A stretch of 20,653 nt of DNA from Haloarculaceae archaeon (GTDB taxonomy: Archaea > Halobacteriota > Halobacteria > Halobacteriales > Haloarculaceae), in the NCBI GenBank assembly GCA_018609945.1, contig JAHENO010000239.1:1-20653 (forward strand), in the 5' to 3' direction. Under the pieces are notes generated by a model. That model had not been told where the DNA came from, did not search any database, and saw only the letters and a list, made by a program, of their open reading frames with translations. The position numbers were made by a program, and so were the translations under genes. Each line of letters begins with the position of its first letter. Position 1 is the stretch's first letter. This document shows, in pieces, positions 14,423 to 20,653 of the stretch.

Positions 14423-15762
14423 GCCAGGCTGGCGCCGTCGAATGCCGTCCGGTCGACGTCGACATTCATCAGTTCCAGGATCGTCGGCGCGATGTCGTAG
14501 AGGTCGGCCTCGCTGATGCGGACGTCCGGATCGTCGACGAACAGGCACGCGTTGTCGAAGCTGTGCATGCCGTTCCGCGGGCCGACGCCGAAGACCCCGT
14601 CGCTGCCTTTGAATCCCGCTTTCAGGTCGAAGCCGTGGTTGGGAATGACCGTCAGGTCGGGTGCGATTTCGTCGTGGTCACCCCGGTACGCCGATTCCTT
14701 GGTCTCGATGCGGTCGGCGACCGGTTCGCCGTCCGGTCCCTCCAGCGCCGCCAGTTTCTCGCGCAAGCGGCTGCGGACCGCGTCGTATTCCTCCTGTGGA
14801 ACGGTCCCGCGAGGTTCGCGGCCCTCCAGGTTGAGATAGAAGCGCCCGGGGATCAGCGAGTACGCCCGCGTGTCGTCGCTGATGTCCCCGAGTTCGTCGT
14901 GGTCGTCGGAACCGTAATCGAGCCAGCCTTCCTCCCGGAGCCACTCGTTGAGGTGCACCTCGTATTCGAGGGAGGTGAAGCCGTGGTCGGACGCGACGAC
15001 CATCGTCACGTCGTCGTCGAGTAGCGACCGGAGTTCACCCAGGTATCGGTCGACGGTCCGGTAAAATTCGAGGAACTCCTCCTTGTATTCTCCGTCCTGT
15101 TCGTAATGTTTGAACAGGAAGTGGTTCACCCGGTCGGTGGTCATGAAGACCCCGAAAAAGAGGTCCCAGTCGTCCTGTTCGACGTAGTGTCGGAAGGCCT
15201 CGTACCGGGCGTCCAGCGTCTCGTGTGCGTCCTCGATGAACGCGGACTTGTCGTCGTCGTGGCCGAGCTTCGCGTTGACGTCGATGCGGTAGTCGATGCC
15301 GTCGAGGTACGACCGGAATTCCTCCGGCGTGGCTGCACGGTCGACGCCCGGCGACAGAAAGCCGGAGACCATCCGCTGGACGTTCTCCTGCGGGGGGAAG
15401 GAGACGGGGACGTTCATGACCGTCGCCTGGCGGCCGGCTGAATGTACCCGATCCCACAGGCGCGTCGCCTGGACGTCCTGGCCCATGGGCACGTACGTGT
15501 CGTAGGAGCCGGTTTCGCGGTCCTGGAAGCCGTAGACGCCGGTCTGACCGGGATTGACGCCGGTCGTCAGCGACGGCCAGCAGGCACTCGACTCCGGCGG
15601 GACGATGCTGTCGATCGTGCCCCCGCTTCCCTCGTCTTCGATGGCCGCGAGGTTCTCGAACTCGTCGGGATGGTCGGCGACGAGGCTGTAGGGCACCCCG
15701 TCGATACCAAAGAAGGCGACGCGGGGCTTGCTGTCGCCACGCAACCTGTCGAACAGACCCAT
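14419..15762 (-). CDS. alkaline-phosphatase-superfamily hydrolase (nucleotide pyrophosphatase/phosphodiesterase type)
   Basis: This 447-aa metal-dependent phosphohydrolase is of the type I phosphodiesterase/nucleotide pyrophosphatase kind. D21 in FFGIDGVPY is the first metal ligand. The Ser in PPESSACWPSLTTG (about 59) is the likely nucleophile, given the typical PPxSxxxW...TG context. Further ligands are D210 and H214 in TTDRVNHF, D259 and H260 in ASDHGF, and H400 in GMHSFDNA. There is no signal peptide or membrane segment, so it acts in the cytoplasm. An upstream in-frame ATG (15801) is possible, but the ATG at 15762 gives the common MGLFDRLRG start. Its stop and the CetZ stop are read from the same CTAG, leaving no intergenic space. 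The natural substrate (nucleotide sugar, phosphodiester or phosphonate) is unknown. Confidence 0.9.
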   Translation of the reverse strand: MGLFDRLRGDSKPRVAFFGIDGVPYSLVADHPDEFENLAAIEDEGSGGTIDSIVPPESSACWPSLTTGVNPGQTGVYGFQDRETGSYDTYVPMGQDVQATRLWDRVHSAGRQATVMNVPVSFPPQENVQRMVSGFLSPGVDRAATPEEFRSYLDGIDYRIDVNAKLGHDDDKSAFIEDAHETLDARYEAFRHYVEQDDWDLFFGVFMTTDRVNHFLFKHYEQDGEYKEEFLEFYRTVDRYLGELRSLLDDDVTMVVASDHGFTSLEYEVHLNEWLREEGWLDYGSDDHDELGDISDDTRAYSLIPGRFYLNLEGREPRGTVPQEEYDAVRSRLREKLAALEGPDGEPVADRIETKESAYRGDHDEIAPDLTVIPNHGFDLKAGFKGSDGVFGVGPRNGMHSFDNACLFVDDPDVRISEADLYDIAPTILELMNVDVDRTAFDGASLA

Positions 15763-15825
15763 GCCGTCGCCTACTGGTGTGGGACACAAGAAGCTTCCCA
15801 ACTCACAGCGGTCCGCTCGCGTGCG

Positions 15826-15948
15826 TCACTCCTCGTGGTCGGACAGCGCCCGTCCACAGGATGGGCAGGTCCCGTCTTCGGGCTCGAAGTTCGTCGGCAC
15901 GACCGTCGGGTGGGACAGGCCGACCGCCGGTGATTGGGTGGTCGCCAT
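15826..15948 (-). CDS. small 40-aa CPxCG zinc-finger-like protein
   Basis: This 40-aa frame reads from ATG at 15948 to TGA at 15826-15828. The last part is EPEDGTCPSCGRALSDHEE, giving one CPSCG knuckle at residues 28-32. Haloarchaea encode many very small CPxCG-related proteins, but most have two such pairs; with one pair and nearby His (H13, H38), metal binding would need His ligands or a dimer. A TATA-like box centred about 32 bp upstream supports expression. The gene ends 63 bp before the phosphatase start on the same strand, so co-transcription is possible. The coding assignment rests on the motif and the promoter. The function is unknown. Confidence 0.6.
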   Translation of the reverse strand: MATTQSPAVGLSHPTVVPTNFEPEDGTCPSCGRALSDHEE

Positions 15949-15975
15949 CTCGACTCGTCCTACGGTCTCGCGACA

Positions 15976-15985
15976 CTAATAATTA
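15976..15985 (-). promoter_or_regulatory. TATA-like box of the 40-aa zinc-finger gene
   Basis: The minus strand reads TAATTATTAG, centred about 32 bp upstream of the ATG at 15948. This leaves room for a leader of only a few nucleotides. It is the most AT-rich patch in the 120-bp gap between the two small genes. Confidence 0.45.
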
Positions 15986-15986
15986 C

Positions 15987-16005
15987 CCATGCTCATAAAT
16001 CATGG
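15987..16005. repeat. short inverted repeat CCATG-9-CATGG
   Basis: Arms CCATG (15987-15991) and CATGG (16001-16005) flank nine mostly AT bases. The repeat lies just upstream of the TATA-like box of the 40-aa gene and downstream of the 49-aa gene. It could be an operator or a weak transcript-end hairpin. The arms are short enough for chance. Confidence 0.25.
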
Positions 16006-16068
16006 CCACTGCCGTCCGGTATTACTCTCGGGTATGCCGATACCGGGAGCACGGGAGTACGCCGGCGG

Positions 16069-16218
16069 CTACCGGGCGTCGTGGAGTGCGACGGCGAAGT
16101 CGGAGTGGATCCAGCCGGCGGTGTCGTCGCGGTCGAAGATGAGCAGGCCGTCAGCGAACTCGACCGTCCGGTACTGTTGTTCGTCTTCTGCGGGTGGAGG
16201 GCTCGTGTTTTCGTGCAT
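16069..16218 (-). CDS. small 49-aa haloarchaeal protein (DUF7331-like)
   Basis: This 49-aa frame runs from ATG at 16218 to TAG at 16069-16071. After a polar head (MHENTSPPPAEDEQQ) it reads YRTVEFADGLLIFDRDDTAGWIHSDFAVAL. The pattern of a short beta hairpin, then acidic residues, then W-I-x-S-D recalls a family of tiny haloarchaeal proteins known to me as DUF7331, unverified by search. Codon use is high G+C in third positions, like neighbouring genes. It has no cysteines, signal peptide or membrane segment. An AT-containing patch at 16261-16270 (minus TTTACGTACG) could be its promoter with a leader of about 20 nt. The function is unknown. Confidence 0.6.
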   Translation of the reverse strand: MHENTSPPPAEDEQQYRTVEFADGLLIFDRDDTAGWIHSDFAVALHDAR

Positions 16219-16352
16219 TGTTTCTGTCGTGACTGTGGGCGGTCAGGACTACGGGCCCGACGTACGTAAAGAGGGCGACAGTAAACGATATTTCGGGCCG
16301 TTTCAGCGGATTTTACACTCTTTTCCGTCCGTGCCGGATCGGACGTGAAATG

Positions 16353-16886
16353 TTATTCGAAGTGTTCTTCGTAGAGATCCTGGGCGTGTTCGATGGCGTC
16401 CATCGCGGCCTCGCGGTCCTCCCAGCCCAGCGTCTCGACTTCCTTGCCTTCCTCCAAGTTTTTGTAGGTGTCGAAGAATTCGTCGATCTCCGCGCGGAGC
16501 TGCTCCGGAATGTCCTCGAGGTCCTCGATGTGGTCGTACCGCGGGTCTTCGATCGGTACGGCGATGACCTTGTCGTCCTGTTCACCGTCGTCGTCCATCT
16601 TCATCAGCGCAACCGGGCGCACCTCGATGACACACCCGGGGAACGTCTGATCCTCGACCAGCACCAGGACGTCGAACGGGTCCTCGTCGTCGTAGTACGA
16701 CCGCGGGATGAAACCGTAATCCGACGGGTAGTGGACGTTGCTGTGCAGCACCCGGTCCAGCACCACGCCGGGAACGTCCTTGTCGTACTCGTACTTGTTG
16801 CGTTCGCCCTTGAGACACTCCACGACCGCGTATATCTCCTCGGGCGGGTTCGGTCCGGTTTCGAGGTCTTCCCAGAGGTTGGTCAT
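16353..16886 (-). CDS. ppa: family I inorganic pyrophosphatase
   Basis: This 177-aa soluble Mg-dependent pyrophosphatase hydrolyses PPi to two phosphates and pulls nucleotide polymerisation and activation reactions forward. Recognisable blocks are the start (NLWEDLETGPNPPEEIYAVVE), KYEYDKD at 31-37, SNVHYPSDYGFIPRSYYDDEDPFDVLVLVE at 49-78 and the acidic KMDDDGEQDDKVIAVP at 96-111. The signature around D67-E68-D69-P-F-D72 is intact except that Glu replaces the usual Ser/Gly/Asp/Asn at its second place. Length matches the family (about 175). The start is ATG at 16886, with TATA-like bases about 28 bp upstream; an in-frame ATG at 16973 would lie beyond that promoter. It is divergent from the PadR gene. 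Confidence 0.95.
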   Translation of the reverse strand: MTNLWEDLETGPNPPEEIYAVVECLKGERNKYEYDKDVPGVVLDRVLHSNVHYPSDYGFIPRSYYDDEDPFDVLVLVEDQTFPGCVIEVRPVALMKMDDDGEQDDKVIAVPIEDPRYDHIEDLEDIPEQLRAEIDEFFDTYKNLEEGKEVETLGWEDREAAMDAIEHAQDLYEEHFE

Positions 16887-16910
16887 CACCCCATGGTGAG
16901 CGAGGCGACC

Positions 16911-16920
16911 AAAAACTACT
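16911..16920 (-). promoter_or_regulatory. TATA-like box of the pyrophosphatase gene
   Basis: The minus strand reads AGTAGTTTTT, centred about 28-29 bp upstream of the ATG at 16886. This indicates a leaderless transcript and argues against the longer open frame starting at 16973. Confidence 0.5.
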
Positions 16921-16968
16921 TTCGGTCTCACCAGCGAGGTACCGACGAGGCACGGCAAACCCCGGTTC

Positions 16969-16989
16969 ACCACGTAGGAAATACGTGGT
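16969..16989. promoter_or_regulatory. perfect 8-bp inverted repeat, candidate operator
   Basis: Arms ACCACGTA (16969-16976) and TACGTGGT (16982-16989) are perfectly complementary around a five-base spacer. They lie in the 209-bp gap between the divergent pyrophosphatase and PadR genes. The 8-mer AAATACGT that covers one arm (16979-16986) recurs exactly at 17069-17076, overlapping the PadR-gene TATA box. The layout fits a dimeric regulator, possibly the PadR protein itself. Binding is inferred only. Confidence 0.5.
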
Positions 16990-16994
16990 ATTGC

Positions 16995-17004
16995 TTATAT
17001 TTAG
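16995..17004. promoter_or_regulatory. additional TATA-like patch in the PadR/ppa gap
   Basis: The run TTATATTTAG lies immediately beside the inverted repeat. It resembles a TATA box in either direction, but no start codon of a real gene sits at leaderless distance. It could drive a PadR mRNA with a leader of about 70 nt, a ppa mRNA with a leader of about 85 nt, or a noncoding RNA. Confidence 0.3.
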
Positions 17005-17066
17005 TCTCAACTATACCGAAAACAGGAGCGAGAACTCCCGATTCCGTAAACCGGTTTTGCCAAAGG

Positions 17067-17073
17067 TTAAATA
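17067..17073 (+). promoter_or_regulatory. TATA box of the PadR-type regulator gene
   Basis: TTAAATA is centred 26 bp upstream of the ATG at 17096, the classic leaderless spacing. This decides the start against a longer open frame from 16985. The box overlaps a copy of the AAATACGT half-site found in the upstream palindrome. Confidence 0.65.
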
Positions 17074-17095
17074 CGTAGATAACGACCTTTCCAGT

Positions 17096-17455
17096 ATGTC
17101 AGAGGCACAAACAGTTGCCGAGACGCCGGGTATTGCCCGAGAGCTCACAGCGTTCCAGCGGAACATCCTGACGATACTCGCCGAGGAGCCTCGCTACGGG
17201 CTCGCGATCAAACGCGAACTGGAGACCTACTACGACGACGACGTAAATCACGGGCGTCTGTATCCCAATCTCGACGACCTCGTCGAGATGGGGCTGGTCG
17301 AGAAGAGCGAACTCGACAAACGCACCAACCAGTACGCGCTGACCGAAGACGGGTACCAGGCACTGCTGGACCAGCTCGCGTGGTCGTTCGACAAGCTCAT
17401 CGTCGATTCGGACCGCGCCGACGACATCGAGGAACTCGTCACCAGGTTCCGATAA
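17096..17455 (+). CDS. PadR-family winged-helix transcriptional regulator
   Basis: This 119-aa DNA-binding protein has a PadR winged helix at about residues 17-95: the helical part FQRNILTILAEEPRYGLAIKREL, then HGRLYPNLDDLVEMGLVEKS with the recognition helix, then the wing DKRTNQYALTEDGYQALL. A short C-terminal helix after 95 (WSFDKLIVDSDRADDIEELV) probably makes the dimer. The family usually controls nearby genes by dimer binding. The target here is not known; the palindrome and repeated half-site in its upstream gap suggest autoregulation and possibly control of the divergent pyrophosphatase gene. The start at 17096 is set by the TATA box 26 bp upstream. It ends 35 bp from the convergent RNase H operon partner. 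Confidence 0.88.
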   Translation: MSEAQTVAETPGIARELTAFQRNILTILAEEPRYGLAIKRELETYYDDDVNHGRLYPNLDDLVEMGLVEKSELDKRTNQYALTEDGYQALLDQLAWSFDKLIVDSDRADDIEELVTRFR

Positions 17456-17474
17456 CAAACCCGCCGGCGCGATT

Positions 17475-17485
17475 CCCGTAGCGGG
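17475..17485. terminator. small hairpin between convergent genes, possible terminator
   Basis: CCCG-TAG-CGGG forms a four-base stem within the 35 bp between the PadR stop and the stop of the RNase H operon partner. A short T run (CTTTA) follows on the plus strand. The stem is too small to be convincing, and archaeal termination relies mostly on T tracts. Confidence 0.2.
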
Positions 17486-17490
17486 CCGCT

Positions 17491-18120
17491 TTACCCGCGA
17501 TCCTTTTCGAGCATTTCGGCGACGAGCTGCAGTGACTCGTCGACGGCTGCCTTCTGGTCGTCGCTCGGAAACGCGTTCCGGACGAAAAACTCCTCGCGGA
17601 ATTCCTCGCGCTCGGCCGGCGTGAGGTCATCGATCGGCTTGGCGTAGTGGTTGCTCGCGAATGCGGCGAGGGCCCGGGCGTTCTCCCCGTGGGTCTCGCC
17701 GTGTTCCGCCGCGACAGCCGCTGCGATATCGCGGTTGTGTTCGGCGACCGTCTCCCACTCCTCTGTTTCGCCCGGTCCCTCCAGCGGGCGTTCGATGCCC
17801 CTGTCGACGTCGTCCACCCGGTCGGGACGGACGGTCCCCTTCCGGACCCACTCCGACGGGTAGCAAACGAGCGTATCCCGGCCGTCCTCCCGGACGCGGG
17901 CCTCGAACCCGTAGGCGTCGAGGAGGCTGTCGCGCTCGTCCCGGTAGGCCCGTGCCTCGCTCCCGTCGGCGGCCTGGCGAGCCAACCGTGTCAGCCGTTC
18001 GGCCTCGTCGACGACTTCCTCGGGTAGGTCCTCGTCCGCTTCGTCACTGTCGGTCTCCGTCTCCATCTCTCCGCAGGGGTCGTGTGACTTCTCCTCGGCT
18101 AGGTCGTCAGTTCCGGGCAT
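17491..18120 (-). CDS. RnhA operon protein (DUF7108-like)
   Basis: This 209-aa acidic soluble protein is of the haloarchaeal type often annotated as the rnhA operon protein (DUF7108, from memory). After a disordered acidic head (residues 1-35) comes a helical domain with LTRLARQAADGSEARAYRDERDSLLDAYGFEARVREDG, the conserved LVCYPSEWVRKGTVRPDRVDDVDRGIERPLEGPGE at about 84-118, and a helical C-terminal half (NHYAKPIDDLTPAEREEFREEFFVRNAFPSDDQK). No catalytic motif is seen. Its ATG lies inside the end of the RNase HI gene (14-nt overlap), so the two are co-transcribed and probably coupled. A role together with RNase HI is inferred from that pairing. The biochemical function is unknown. Confidence 0.8.
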   Translation of the reverse strand: MPGTDDLAEEKSHDPCGEMETETDSDEADEDLPEEVVDEAERLTRLARQAADGSEARAYRDERDSLLDAYGFEARVREDGRDTLVCYPSEWVRKGTVRPDRVDDVDRGIERPLEGPGETEEWETVAEHNRDIAAAVAAEHGETHGENARALAAFASNHYAKPIDDLTPAEREEFREEFFVRNAFPSDDQKAAVDESLQLVAEMLEKDRG

Positions 18121-18706
18121 CGTCGAGCGCCTCGTTTGCCAGTTCGTCCGCGCGGGCGTTTATCTCCCGCGGTACGTGCGAGAGCGACCACTCCTCGAAG
18201 GAGTCGAGCAGTTCGCGGGCACGCACGCGATACTCCCGGAGTCCCGGGTCGGAGACGTCGTACTCCCCGCGGACCTGCTTGACGATTAGCTCGGCGTCCC
18301 CGCGGACGTCGACGGCCTCGAATCCGTGATCGGCTGCCACCTCCAGCGCGCGGACGAGCGCCTCGTACTCGGCGCGGTTGTTGGTGGTTTCGCCGACGCG
18401 CTCGCTACCCTCGGCGACGATACCGTCGGCGGTGACGATGACCCAGCCGACGGCTGCTGGCCCGGGGTTCCCGCGCGCGGCGCCGTCGAAATAGACGTGG
18501 GCGCGCCCCCCACCATCCCGGAGCACTGCTTCGATTCGCCCGGTTTCCTCGCCCTGGACGACGACCTTCCCGTCGTAGGCGACCGCGGTCCCACCCCCGT
18601 ACTCGGCCCGCCACCGCTCGTGATCTGTGTTGCCCGCGTGGATCTCGGCACCGGCCTCGGCCAGGCGCTCGCGTGCTCGCTCCGCGTCGCACTCAAAAAC
18701 GGGCAT
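18107..18706 (-). CDS. rnhA: ribonuclease HI
   Basis: This 199-aa type 1 RNase H cleaves the RNA strand of RNA-DNA hybrids (R-loops, primers, embedded ribonucleotides). The four catalytic acids are visible: D74 in VYFDGAARGNPGPA, E113 in TTNNRAEYEALVRAL, D137 in VRGDAELIVKQV and D187 in NARADELANEA. About 65 residues precede the catalytic domain; the 199-aa length with such an extension matches the haloarchaeal RNase HI studied from Halobacterium. The start is ATG at 18706, with a TATA-rich patch about 31 bp upstream. It is the first gene of a two-gene operon and is divergent from the TFB gene. Confidence 0.95.
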   Translation of the reverse strand: MPVFECDAERARERLAEAGAEIHAGNTDHERWRAEYGGGTAVAYDGKVVVQGEETGRIEAVLRDGGGRAHVYFDGAARGNPGPAAVGWVIVTADGIVAEGSERVGETTNNRAEYEALVRALEVAADHGFEAVDVRGDAELIVKQVRGEYDVSDPGLREYRVRARELLDSFEEWSLSHVPREINARADELANEALDDARN

Positions 18707-18730
18707 TCGACGCTTACCTCACCGTTCCAC

Positions 18731-18743
18731 ATACATATATTTT
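18731..18743 (-). promoter_or_regulatory. TATA region of the rnhA operon
   Basis: The minus strand reads AAAATATATGTAT, centred about 31 bp upstream of the ATG at 18706. It is a strong TATA match and leaves a leader of only a few nucleotides. The TFB promoter lies on the other side of the same 177-bp gap. Confidence 0.6.
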
Positions 18744-18848
18744 CGTTCTGATACGCACCGACACACACCCGCCACCGCTACGTCTTGCGGTCGTTAGCCG
18801 TTCCGTCGGCAGCGATAGAACAGAAGCCAAAAGATTTTTGTCCAAGGG

Positions 18849-18854
18849 TTTAAG
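18849..18854 (+). promoter_or_regulatory. possible TATA element of the tfb gene
   Basis: TTTAAG lies about 33 bp before the ATG at 18884, consistent with a leader of roughly 5-10 nt. A second AT-rich patch (AAGATTTTTG, 18831-18840) just upstream could instead be the core element or a BRE-side region. The choice is uncertain. Confidence 0.4.
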
Positions 18855-18883
18855 GGCGTCGCTCCTACTACTAAAAGAGTGCG

Positions 18884-19849
18884 ATGACACGGTCCAGCCG
18901 TCAGCGGGAGCGCGAGCGCGAGTCCGAAACTGATCCCGAGGAACGGGAGGATGTCCGTGATTGTCCTGAATGTGGCTCGGAAAACCTGATAAAGAGTTCA
19001 GACCGAGGAGAACTGATCTGTGACGACTGCGGTCTCGTCGTCGAGGAGGGGAACATCGACCCGGGACCGGAGTGGCGCGCGTTCAACCACCAGGAACGCC
19101 AGGAGAAATCGCGCGTCGGCGCACCGACCACCCAGACGATGCACGACAAGGGGCTGACGACCACCATCGACTGGAAGGACAAGGACGCCTACGGGCGGTC
19201 TATCTCCTCGAAAAAGCGGAGCCAGATGCACCGGCTGCGCAAGTGGCAGGAACGAATCCGAACCAAAGACGCCGGCGAACGCAACCTCCAGTTCGCCCTC
19301 TCGGAAATCGACCGGATGGCCTCCGCGCTGGGTGTCCCGCGGTCGGTCCGCGAGGTCGCCAGCGTCATCTACCGGCGTGCTCTCAAGGAGGACCTCATCC
19401 GCGGGCGCTCCATCGAGGGGGTCGCGACCAGCGCCCTCTATGCGGCCTGCAGGAAGGAGGGCATCCCACGGAGCCTCGAAGAGATTTCGGACGTCTCGCG
19501 GGTCGAACGGAAGGAGATCGGACGCACCTACCGATACATCTCGCAGGAACTCGGTCTCGAGATGGAGCCTGTCGACCCGAAGAAGTACGTGCCGCGTTTC
19601 TGTTCCGAACTCCAACTCTCCGAGGAAGTACAGACGAAGGCAAACGAGATAATCGAAACGACGGCCGAGGAGGGACTGCTCTCGGGCAAATCTCCAACCG
19701 GCTACGCGGCCGCCGCCATCTACGCCGCGTCGCTGCTGTGCAACGAGAAGAAGACGCAGCGCGAAGTCGCTGACGTCGCGCAGGTGACCGAAGTCACCAT
19801 CCGGAACCGCTACCAGGAACAGATCGAGGCGATGGGCATCCACAGCTAG
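18884..19849 (+). CDS. tfb: transcription initiation factor TFB
   Basis: This 321-aa archaeal TFIIB homologue binds TBP-TATA complexes, recognises the BRE and recruits RNA polymerase. The N-terminal zinc ribbon uses C27, C30, C46 and C49 (CPECGSENL, CDDCGLV). The B-reader/linker region spans about 60-125 (GPEWRAFNHQERQEKSRVGAP, KSRV being characteristic). Two cyclin repeats follow, at about 132-220 (LSEIDRMASALGVPRSVREVASVIYRRAL) and 225-315 (FCSELQLSEEVQTKANEIIETTAEEGLLSGKSPTGYAAAAIYAASLL). The last segment (TEVTIRNRYQEQIEAMGIH) is typical. Haloarchaea carry several tfb paralogues, so the specific number cannot be assigned. A charged, low-complexity Arg/Glu stretch (residues 5-24) precedes the ribbon. 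Confidence 0.95.
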   Translation: MTRSSRQRERERESETDPEEREDVRDCPECGSENLIKSSDRGELICDDCGLVVEEGNIDPGPEWRAFNHQERQEKSRVGAPTTQTMHDKGLTTTIDWKDKDAYGRSISSKKRSQMHRLRKWQERIRTKDAGERNLQFALSEIDRMASALGVPRSVREVASVIYRRALKEDLIRGRSIEGVATSALYAACRKEGIPRSLEEISDVSRVERKEIGRTYRYISQELGLEMEPVDPKKYVPRFCSELQLSEEVQTKANEIIETTAEEGLLSGKSPTGYAAAAIYAASLLCNEKKTQREVADVAQVTEVTIRNRYQEQIEAMGIHS

Positions 19850-19991
19850 CCCTCGCCGCTCTCGATCCGTCCTCAGATTTATCAGTCAACGGGTGACCAC
19901 CCCGTGGTATGCTCCTCTAGAATCGCCCCCGGCGCGGTCAGCGGTCGTGCGGCGCGCCGCGGCGGGGTATCTGGCGCCGCCTGTCAGTCAG

Positions 19992-19998
19992 ATTCATA
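19992..19998 (+). promoter_or_regulatory. TATA-like box of the nreA gene
   Basis: ATTCATA is centred about 29 bp upstream of the ATG at 20024, suggesting a leaderless transcript. It is the best AT-rich patch near the start; the 174-bp gap after tfb otherwise contains only G+C-rich sequence. Confidence 0.4.
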
Positions 19999-20023
19999 CG
20001 GACCACCGACCAAACGGCGGTAG

Positions 20024-20653
20024 ATGCGACTCGACGAGTTCATCGAGGGATTCGAGCGCGACGCGGCGGCCGACCGGCGCCGCCTGGCCCGCGAGAAGTC
20101 CTACGCGATCACCGACCACCTGGAAGACGTCGAGCGCCAGTTCGAGCAGGTAGTCCAGGGTGACTCGCTGTTCGGCTCGACGTCCCCGGAAATCTTCGTC
20201 GGGCGCTCGAATTACCCCGAGGTATCGACGGGCCTGCTCTCGCCGATGGACCGCGAGGCCGACCCGACCGACTTCGCGACCAGCGGCGAGTGGTACCGGC
20301 GTGGGCTGGACATCGACGACGTGCTCCAGCGCCGGACGGGCCTGCTCAACTCCACGCGCTCCTCGGGAGTGAACGTCGAGGATGTCTGGGACGGGTTCGT
20401 GGGCGTCCAGCGCGAAGTCGCCATCGCGGACCACCCGGTCGACGTGGAGATCGGCCTCGACGGCAGCCCCGACCTGGATCTCTCGCTCGACGACATCACG
20501 ACGCCGACCGGACCGCGCGCTCGCGCCACGGACGCCGACCTCGCGGAGAACCCCCACGTCCCCCGCCCGGTCGAGAGGACCCTCGAAGACGACGACTGGC
20601 AGGCAGAGGGCGCCATGACCGACCGCTGCCGGCGCGGGTTCTACGTCTACGAC
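20024..20653 (+). CDS. nreA: DNA repair protein NreA (5' part, cut by window end)
   Basis: This is the N-terminal 210 residues of an archaeal Nre-family protein. The frame is open to the last base, so the C-terminus, including the PCNA-interacting motif expected there, is outside. The recognisable core is GDSLFGSTSPEIFVGRSNYPEVSTGLLSP at about 44-72, close to the LFGSSPPxVFVGRxxYPxVxxG block of the family. It starts MRLDEFIEGFERDAAADRRRLAREKSYAITDHLEDVE, without an early CxxC zinc pair. NreA proteins act in DNA damage repair with PCNA; the exact activity is not settled. The ATG at 20024 was chosen because a TATA-like box lies about 29 bp upstream. Placement next to tfb and rnhA gives an information-processing neighbourhood. 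Confidence 0.88.
   Translation, partial: MRLDEFIEGFERDAAADRRRLAREKSYAITDHLEDVERQFEQVVQGDSLFGSTSPEIFVGRSNYPEVSTGLLSPMDREADPTDFATSGEWYRRGLDIDDVLQRRTGLLNSTRSSGVNVEDVWDGFVGVQREVAIADHPVDVEIGLDGSPDLDLSLDDITTPTGPRARATDADLAENPHVPRPVERTLEDDDWQAEGAMTDRCRRGFYVYD

Noticed and set aside
16326..16345. Stem-loop CGTCCG-8-CGGACG after the pyrophosphatase gene, considered as a terminator
   Set aside because: No T run follows the stem in the direction of pyrophosphatase transcription and the stem is only six base pairs.
16985..17095. A 37-codon N-terminal extension of the PadR-type protein
   Set aside because: The TATA box at 17067-17073 would lie inside it, and the PadR winged helix is complete from 17096.
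18904..18923. GAGCGC-type tandem repeat at the start of tfb
   Set aside because: It encodes an in-frame Arg/Glu stretch. Similar short runs occur by chance in high G+C coding sequence, for example near 9950.
19850..20023. The 174-bp gap after tfb, checked for a tRNA or small RNA
   Set aside because: No cloverleaf or conserved tRNA boxes are seen. Only a TATA-like box for the next gene can be supported.

Overview
The window comes from a halophilic archaeon of the class Halobacteria. The evidence is high G+C, strongly acidic predicted proteins, a TFB general transcription factor, a CetZ-family tubulin, archaeal NreA and haloarchaeal RNase HI. TATA-like boxes centred about 24-32 bp upstream of start codons imply leaderless or nearly leaderless mRNAs. 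No rRNA, tRNA, CRISPR array, insertion sequence or prophage was seen. No gene-free stretch exceeds about 210 bp. The genus cannot be fixed from the sequence alone.

Layout. Positions 1-3693 hold four housekeeping or metabolic genes on the minus strand: an aldo/keto reductase cut by the window start, a membrane-anchored DHH/DHHA1 phosphoesterase, and a two-gene unit of a DUF5791-like protein followed by an atypical SDR. Positions 3761-13302 hold a long minus-strand block encoding a type IV pilus or type II secretion-like machine. Its first unit, read from 13302 downward, is a coiled-coil protein, an exported or anchored protein, a PilB/ArlI-type ATPase with an N-terminal Cys-rich segment, and a PilC/ArlJ-type membrane protein. 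A second unit has its own TATA box near 8425 and encodes four proteins with one N-terminal hydrophobic segment each (154, 129, 272 and about 996 aa). These look like pseudopilins or surface components. Most junctions in the block abut or overlap (ATGA, GTGA, TAGATG).

A CetZ tubulin-like GTPase (13349-14422) is transcribed divergently from this block across only 46 bp. It ends tail-to-tail with an alkaline-phosphatase-superfamily hydrolase, the two stops sharing one CTAG. Positions 15826-16218 hold two very small proteins (40 and 49 aa). Then come family I inorganic pyrophosphatase (minus) and a PadR-type regulator (plus), with an 8-bp-arm palindrome between them. RNase HI and its operon partner (minus) diverge from TFB (plus). 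The window ends inside nreA.

How the genes work together. The most interesting unit is CetZ plus the pilus/secretion-like block. A cytoskeletal GTPase sharing a promoter region with a complete ATPase and platform pair, but without a major pilin or prepilin peptidase nearby, suggests a tubulin-linked envelope machine whose substrate is unknown. The link is inferred from gene arrangement, not demonstrated.
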